The translations under genes and the position numbers were made by a program. Positions 58,024-64,000 of a stretch of 64,000 bases of DNA are shown here, in pieces. The DNA is taken from contig NC_088300.1 of the NCBI RefSeq assembly GCF_032854445.1, positions 39,148,458 through 39,212,457 on the forward strand, read 5' to 3'. The notes below the pieces were generated by a model. The model was not told the DNA's origin, made no database searches, and was given only the letters and a program-made list of their open reading frames with translations. The first letter of the stretch is position 1. The number at the start of each line of letters is the position of its first letter. Source of the stretch: Liolophura sinensis. Its lineage: Eukaryota; Mollusca; Polyplacophora; Chitonida; Chitonidae.

Positions 58024-58230
58024 TTAATTAGCAGTTCCTATCGAAAACATTGCCAGGCCTACATCTGCAATGACCATGCCGACGTCACGGGGTGTTAAGT
58101 CCAGCTTCGGGAGGGCTCCTTTCAGGAACATCTGGCCGAGACGAGCGTACCCAGTAGCCAGGAGAGAGACCACAGCGGCGTGGTAGGTCGCGTTGACTAG
58201 CACTTTTCCGTCACCGGGTGGAGTAGACAT
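58024..58230 (-). CDS. Small conserved 68-aa protein, second copy
   Basis: As 18,172-18,378, with Ile instead of Arg four residues from the end. Confidence 0.65.
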   Translation of the reverse strand: MSTPPGDGKVLVNATYHAAVVSLLATGYARLGQMFLKGALPKLDLTPRDVGMVIADVGLAMFSIGTAN

Positions 58231-58690
58231 GCTGCTCTATATAGAAAGGGTCGCGACGTGTATTCAAATGGAGATTCTTTTCTTGCGGCGTAATATCTGC
58301 ATCTCGTGCATGTGCTGTATAGCGGCTGCGCCTCACGCGTAGCAACACTAGCACTGCAAGGCTGCCAACGCCTAATAACGCCAGGGGCGTCCCCCAGTGG
58401 GTGATTTGGTGTGCCTACGTAAAATCCGGTTCCTTCGCAAAATCTGTGGCTCCCCCCTCCTTCGTAGAATCCGGTTCCTGCGGCTGTTTCTTGGTGGAAT
58501 CAGCTGCGCCAAGCAAAGCAGCCTTTGTCTCGCGAAGTTCGTCCTTGAGCTTTTTAGCCTTGGCCTTTCTCGCTGCAGCACCCGCTCGACCCGTAGCGAC
58601 TTTTTTGGGATTCTTCGCAGGGCCGTCATTCGTAGGATCCACTGTCACCCCCTCCGCTTCCTTCGGGCCTTCCAGATTCGTTGTACTCAT
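58211..58690 (-). pseudogene. Lys/Ala-rich TM protein, second copy
   Basis: As 18,359-18,838, with the same TAG at 58,415. Here the frame upstream of the chosen ATG is open further (to 58,822) because TGA/TTG changes near 58,738 removed a stop. Confidence 0.6.
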
Positions 58691-58734
58691 GTTCCTCTGG
58701 ATCATACGGATCATTTCTAGGACAGCAGTGGTGT

Positions 58735-59112
58735 TCAATTGAGCTGTGCCATGAGCATTGGTCGATTCTCGGGTGGGATAGGTAGGAGCCAGCTGGCCGC
58801 CCTTACATATGATCTCAAGCACATACCTCCGAGACCGTTAACCATCCGCGCACCGAGCTTAGCCTCGTACCGGTAGTGCAGCCTTTCAACGTCTTCGTCG
58901 CTCATGGCGTCGATCTCAGCGGCTGTTACGTCTTTTCCCAGATATCGCTTGGCCTGCGCACCCACCGCAAGTGCCGCCAGCCTATCCCTGAGCTGCCGTG
59001 CATCATCTTGTGGGCTGGGGTCGGGCTGTTGGCTTCTGCCGGGCTGTTGGCTTCGGCCGGGCTCCTCCTCTGCGCACAGAATCTCGTCTATTATAAGCTC
59101 GTCGGTATCCAT
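58735..59112 (-). CDS. Conserved acidic/helical protein, second copy
   Basis: As 18,883-19,260, with Cys for Phe in GGMCLRSYVRAA and Asn as last residue. Truncated at the same point. Confidence 0.6.
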   Translation of the reverse strand: MDTDELIIDEILCAEEEPGRSQQPGRSQQPDPSPQDDARQLRDRLAALAVGAQAKRYLGKDVTAAEIDAMSDEDVERLHYRYEAKLGARMVNGLGGMCLRSYVRAASWLLPIPPENRPMLMAQLN

Positions 59113-59138
59113 GCTTCATTGGAAAGGGGCGCCTACGT

Positions 59139-59753
59139 CTAATATATAATCTTAGATGCGGCGGGCGTTTCAGTCATTAGCAGGAGCTTAGAATGCGGAT
59201 TGTTCTTGAGCTTCTGTCGATCCTCTGCCTTTTCGCTCTCGGCCTCGATGATGTGGTTCTACTCCAGGCATTCGTTGAACGAGTGCCGATCTTTGCAGTG
59301 GAATAAAGCCACCCACCTTGTCTGCTCGCGAAAGTCTTTGAGGACGGCGTTGTATTTCTGAGTGAGGACAGAGACGCTTTGCTTTGCATGACGGTCCGAG
59401 AAAGCTATGAATGACAGCATTTTTTGTTTCTTCTTCATCGTCTCCAACGCTCTACAATCATCGATGATGTATAGGGTGGGCTCCCCCTCGAACAATCTGT
59501 AGAAAGCTCTCAGACAGTCATTGAGCCGCTCGCCGGGGTCAAAACAATAGACCTCAGGGTCAGACAGTATCCATCGCCCCCGGTACGCCTCGTTATGCTT
59601 AAGAGTGGGGCACAGGATCACAATGTGATGAAAGAAACCGCGGAAAGGGCCCTCAAGCAGGTCCAGCATGAAGACTGTTTTGCCGCAGTTCGTCTGCCCA
59701 CAGATAATTGCGCAGTGGGCGTCATCAATAAAGCGCGCTAACGAATCTACCAT
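59139..59753 (-). pseudogene. Packaging ATPase, second copy
   Basis: As 19,287-19,901: Walker A GQTNCGKT, Walker B LYIIDDC, same TAG at 59,259. One substitution (Lys/Leu to Lys/Gln in DRHAKQSVSV). Confidence 0.88.
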
Positions 59754-59766
59754 TCTGGATGTACAG

Positions 59767-60990
59767 CTATATGTCCATGATCACATATAGATATACGTTC
59801 AACACGCCGGGATCTTCTCTCTCTTTTGTCACCTGTATCGTAATCCCCTCGCTGGCGTTCAGAACGCGCCTCCCACTGCCATGCAGCTCGTCATCGTCGG
59901 TTGGCCGAAAGTCAAGCCAGAAGGCGTGCTTGTGCGTCAAAAACTCTTCCAGGGAGACGTCTGCCAGGCTTAAGTCTTTTACGACCCTGGCCACCTCAGG
60001 GTCCCGCTTCCGTAGGGATGAGCTGGCGAAGAACTTCTGGACCACGCCTCATTGCTGGCACGCCCGCATACCCTGGCTGTACAGCTGATTGGGGACACCT
60101 TCTATTGTGACTTCTACTTTGGTGATCTTCGGGTTGTAGAAGGATTCCGACCTCCTCCTCCACGGGGTTCCTTTAGTCTCGAACAGCATGAGGATGCCCT
60201 TCATTGCTCTCGTGGGCGTGTTCAGGTTTATGTTCCAGAGAGTATCAGACTTGTCCCTCACAAACTTTCGATGGCGGAGGACGCGATCATACAGTATGGA
60301 GACGCCCCCGGCAAACTGGGTGCGGATCTGTCTAGAGAGCTCCTCTTCGGTGAACATATCGAACTCTAGGCTGATGTTGTCGATGGTGTAAGTGGCGTCG
60401 GCATCGTCTGTTGTCTGGATGACATGGCCGTAATCGTTCAACGTCAGTTCGTACTCCAGTCGGTCGGCCAAGGCACTCTGGTAGAATGGCATGTAGCTAT
60501 CTAGAAGCTCAAAGTCTAGCGGAATGTGGAACAGGCTGCCAAAGGAGCGAGCGATGGCATTTTCTCCAGCATCGTCGTCACTTACGTCCTCCGCTCCGAC
60601 TCAAAGTTTAAGCATGTTTTCTCTGCCGATTCCTTGGTAGGTCGCATTCTGCCGTTCATTTTTGGTCAGCCATAAGTCGCCGTAGCAATGAAACACATCA
60701 GAGTCGTCGATGGACATTACCTCATTCCCACTGATTTTGATCTTGACTACTGCGCGTCCGAGATTCCCGACCACTGTGGCGTTCGGGTCGGATGAATTGA
60801 TCGCGATCAAGAAGGCCAAGCGCACGGTACCGGGCACAATGACGTCATTTGTGCCGAGGTTGGGGAAGCGGACCAAGAGTTGTTGATTCTGGTCGATCGT
60901 ACACGGGTTGTTGGTGACGAGCAAGGACTGCCGTACACCTTGTACCCAACGAGGCTTACGGAGTGTTCTGAAGGGGTTTAACCTGCGTCC
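59767..60990 (-). pseudogene. Major capsid protein, second copy
   Basis: As 19,915-21,138, with both TGA stops (60,601 and 60,049) and the missing start. A few substitutions (for example His for Arg in NDYGHVIQ). Confidence 0.85.
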
Positions 60991-61045
60991 CTATGCATCC
61001 ATTGTTGTATTGAAGGCATACCTTGCATTGTTCAATACGAACATT

Positions 61046-61237
61046 ATGGCAGACATTGACATTGTTGACCAGGCGTTCGACGACGCCCAAGAGGACAACA
61101 TCATCGACGACGAACAGACCACTCTCCGTGCAGGTGGTGATGTCCAGATCGGGGTGGTTCCCGAGCAACAAACCTTGGATGTGGACCTCAAATCCCAAGA
61201 TGGAAGGCTGTTAGTGTTCACCGTGAATGAATATTAA
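61046..61237 (+). CDS. Small acidic ORF, second copy (63 aa)
   Basis: As 21,194-21,379 with two extra Asp (NIIDDEQTT) from an in-frame 6-bp insertion GACGAC. Confidence 0.5.
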   Translation: MADIDIVDQAFDDAQEDNIIDDEQTTLRAGGDVQIGVVPEQQTLDVDLKSQDGRLLVFTVNEY

Positions 61238-61243
61238 GATGTC

Positions 61244-62353
61244 ATGGCGAGGAAGTATCCTAACCTTACCCAACCCAAGCCCTATTACCCGGGTTTTATG
61301 ATTGACGAAGAAGGGCGTCTGCGACTCAAGAAATACTCCGATCTGAACCTCACCAGCATAAACACAGGTGAACCGCTAGCCCTCTCAACACTCGCCCAGA
61401 GAGGAGGGGTTGGTGTTGTTCGGAATAAGCTGGGCTTTTAAAACTGGGGAAAGACAAGCCAGCCATCATTTCCTCCGGCAGCAGTCGCAGCCCTGGGGAC
61501 TCAGAACTCGGAGTTCAGAACTCGGTGCCGTGGCCGTCGAGGCAGATACCATGGAGCTGAAGGATTTAAACCAACCAGGGAAAAAGGCCGCTGATGCTGT
61601 CCACATAATGGAAACAAGCTTGACGGATAGTGAGGTCGAGCGGACTCTTTCAACGATAAACGACCCTCCTCTTCCCATGCGAGAACTTCTGGCGCTTGAG
61701 AAGGCACTGCAGACCTCGGAAGGCGAACACGCGAATAACCTCGCCAAGCTGTCAAGTCTCGATAAGGACATCGCAAAACAAAAACAGAAGTTGGAGGAGG
61801 CCACTGATGAATTCTCCCGGCGCCGGATCGCAGACCGGATAAGGAATCTCGAGGACGAGAGGGTGGCCCGGCTCGAAGCAGCCTCTTTAACGGGTGAAGC
61901 CCTGCGCACGCAAATACGCCGCATCCTACACAAGGATACCACTCTGGCCGAGCGCGTCCGCACCCTCTTCCGGGAGCAGGGAATAACCGTGGTCTCCATT
62001 CTCACGGCAATTGGGATGGCGATCTCGACACTGGGGCTAGCGATAAAGTTGGCGCTGACTGGCGGGCCCGGCGGGGGCATCCAGCCAACGCCACCTCCAT
62101 CCGACGGGCGTGGTCTTAAAGAATGGGTGAAAAAGCATCTTCAGTCCCTGGCGCGCGCCCTTGGCAAGCTGGCTGGGAAGGCTGCCGCTGGGATTTCGGG
62201 TATTATTGGCAGTATCGTGTCCTGGCTACTGAACCTTCTCGGAAAGCGGCTGGGTGGCTGGCCGATAATATCTGGGCTCTAGTCATCGCAGTAGGTGGCC
62301 TAATGCTCGTGGCTGTTCGCAAGTATTTAACGCATAGTCCACAGCAGCAGTAA
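61244..62353 (+). pseudogene. Coiled-coil/hydrophobic-tail protein, second copy
   Basis: As 21,386-22,495, same two frameshifts; one change Tyr to Ser in PTPPPSDGRG. Confidence 0.65.
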
Positions 62354-63556
62354 GCCGATACCAACCCCAGCGACAACGATGGCTGTTATCTCCGCATCGT
62401 GATTCTTTTGGTTTGGAAATAGGGGTTCTTGTTTGCCTCCGGCTGCTGCAACATGCTGAACGCGCGCAGTAGGTGGTGGGACTCTTTCTTGTGGCTCAAC
62501 GATCCCTTGGAAGGTGCGCGCTTTTGCAGCACTTTAGCGTTCACACCCTCATTGGCGCCAAGCTTCTGGTCCTCTGTGGCCATGACGATTTTGTCGCCAC
62601 ATGGCTGATCTGCAGAAGCATGTCGCTGGGGGCCATATATAGGCCTATGCCATACACAAAGTCTACAGCGCTCCCGGCATACTGTAGCACGTCCTGGTAG
62701 CGGTTCGCGGCAAACTGTTTTTGCGCGCCGAAGGCTGTGCCCGTGCCTAGAATACACGCCCTTGTTTGCGCTTGGGCGCCTAAAACAGCCCACACGTATG
62801 TCCTGATGGAATCGTTTAGGCCTTCTACGCCCGGCTGCGTGAATCCTTGGCATTTGTCGACAATGAACGACGCCGAAGCCTCCTCGGCGTTCTGCTCGAT
62901 GTAGTCGACGTGGAGCGCTGTAGGCTTTCCAGAGAACGACATCCTGCTCGGATCGAAGTTCCAATCACCAATGGGGCTGTAGCCCGTTCTCGTGACATAG
63001 TAATATGCCACTCCGAGGCCGTGATTCACCCCCCTGCGCCTTTAGTCTGTGTGCTTATCTACGTGGAACTCCCTACAAATCCTCTCATAGGCCCTCTCGT
63101 CGTAGGGGTTTTTGAATGTCGCCCACGCTCTGTCTTGCGGCAGGGGGGCCTGGATCTCTTCCAAGATCCGCCTAACTTGGTAATACGCATGGAACGTGTA
63201 CAGGTCCCTTATTCGTTGGTCGGGGCGAGAAGATGGTCTTTTGCAGAGACGCCACAGCCCGTGGTTGCGCAACAGACCGCGAAGTTCACTTGGTTCTGTC
63301 AGAATTGCATAGGATTGGTGTTCCAGGCCCGAACAATTTTATTGTCGGTTATCTTTGGCAGCCGGTACTTGGCCAACACATCTGTGAACTGGACTGGAAA
63401 GGCCTTCTTTTTATCGATGTAGATGTCAAATCGCGTGAGCTGCTCTGCGTGGATTTGGATACTATGAAATGCCCCGGCCTTGTAAGTGGCCTCTCTATTG
63501 AACCTGCAAGCCTCGCTGTTCATCGTGGCTAAAATGTTCATCACATTGACTGACAT
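62327..63556 (-). pseudogene. Large structural-type protein, second copy
   Basis: As 22,469-23,700 with an additional one-base deletion near 63,225 (five G reduced to four), which breaks the first piece, and TAA instead of TAG at 63,042. The tail differs by further one-base indels near 62,505. The codon that is TAG in copy 1 (LGAN-stop-GV near 22,697) is GAG here. Confidence 0.65.
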
Positions 63557-64000
63557 TCTAAATGGGGCACAGCACACGCTGCCTCATGCCCTTAACAACC
63601 TCGATGGCCGCCTTAAAACCGCCCTTCGCGAGATAACATTCTACCCGGCCTGGGTGAATATCCCCTCCGGAGTGGGCTTCTTGCTTGAGGGCAAACGTGT
63701 TGAAGTGCCGACGGGCTACTACAATGTCTGTACGCTGGACAAGGACATATTCCGCCCGCATGGGGTTTCTCTGGGATTGAATGAAGCCACGGGCCGCTTA
63801 GTCCTTACCCTCCCTAGAAATGCCTTCATAATACTCCAAGAGCTTGCCCCCATCTTAGGGTTCTCCGACGGGATGACGCCCATAGGGGGGACTGTGGAGG
63901 GTGAAAAGCTACCTAACTTGGTCTCACACAAAGAAGTCTTCGTGCATTTAGATGAACTGAGCACCTCAGAAAACGTCAGAATAACCTCAGATTTCGGTGG
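63534..64000 (+). CDS. Candidate minor capsid protein, second copy, cut by window end
   Basis: As 23,678-24,436; open to the last base. One visible change (Pro-Ala-Gly-Val to Pro-Ser-Gly-Val near residue 42). Confidence 0.6.
   Translation, partial: MFITLTDILNGAQHTLPHALNNLDGRLKTALREITFYPAWVNIPSGVGFLLEGKRVEVPTGYYNVCTLDKDIFRPHGVSLGLNEATGRLVLTLPRNAFIILQELAPILGFSDGMTPIGGTVEGEKLPNLVSHKEVFVHLDELSTSENVRITSDFG

Larger units (their letters stand above)
52217..64000. mobile_element. Polinton, second copy, right end outside window
   Basis: Starts AGTAGTATGCAGAG at the same flank position as copy 1 and follows it gene for gene until the window ends inside the candidate minor capsid gene. It differs by a net deletion of about 310 bp near 52,790, lack of the 169-bp polymerase deletion, a longer G-run in the integrase, and scattered substitutions. 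Confidence 0.95.

Noticed and set aside
12201-64000. Two independent Polinton insertions.
   Set aside because: Flanks, target duplication and most lesions are the same, so one insertion was copied together with its surroundings.

Overview
This is a metazoan nuclear window. Split coding exons with GT-AG introns, an alpha-L-fucosidase gene, tRNA-derived SINEs, a decayed Tc1/mariner copy and two Polinton/Maverick-class elements all say so. The SINE tail (3' end resembling GTACGGCGTAAAACACCAAT followed by a CAAAT/AAAT run) is of a kind I associate with marine lophotrochozoans, especially molluscs. That placement is inference; no mitochondrial or rRNA marker is present.

Layout. (A) 1-12,200 is host flank with no intact gene. 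It holds a 64-bp tandem repeat, a CATCG/GCTTC repeat, several SINE pieces, a dead Tc1-like transposase, a decayed 22-bp repeat and one orphan fucosidase-like exon. (B) 12,201-26,673 is a complete 14.5-kb Polinton with about 200-bp terminal inverted repeats and a 5-bp target duplication (CGAAT). Its left part encodes, on the plus strand, a protein-primed family B DNA polymerase with an upstream helper region. Facing it on the minus strand, in transcription order, are the major capsid protein, the packaging ATPase, four small conserved proteins and the integrase. The right part carries a coiled-coil/hydrophobic protein, a ~400-residue probable structural protein (minus), a candidate minor capsid/penton protein, two more small genes and a tRNA-like sequence. 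Most large genes have stops or frameshifts, so this copy is a fossil virus-like element and not a working one. (C) 26,679-30,299 is gene-poor host DNA. (D) 30,300-37,941 holds six exons of a secreted GH29 alpha-L-fucosidase. Its second intron is filled by a 1.4-kb minisatellite whose units repeat a splice-donor consensus. The gene runs into a 200-N assembly gap at 37,967-38,166. (E) 40,061-64,000 is a second copy of 1 to about 24,140, including the same Polinton at the same target site, cut off by the window end.

Because both Polintons share target site, flanks and most disabling mutations, the repetition copies one old insertion and is not two insertions. Either it is a roughly 40-kb tandem segmental duplication, or both haplotypes were placed in series. 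The second reading is favoured by the gap only 1.9 kb before the second copy and by homology that reaches the very first base of the window.

Within the element the genes fit the virus-like Polinton plan: integrase for insertion, polymerase for protein-primed replication, ATPase and capsid proteins for a particle. I could not find the adenovirus-type cysteine protease that many Polintons carry.
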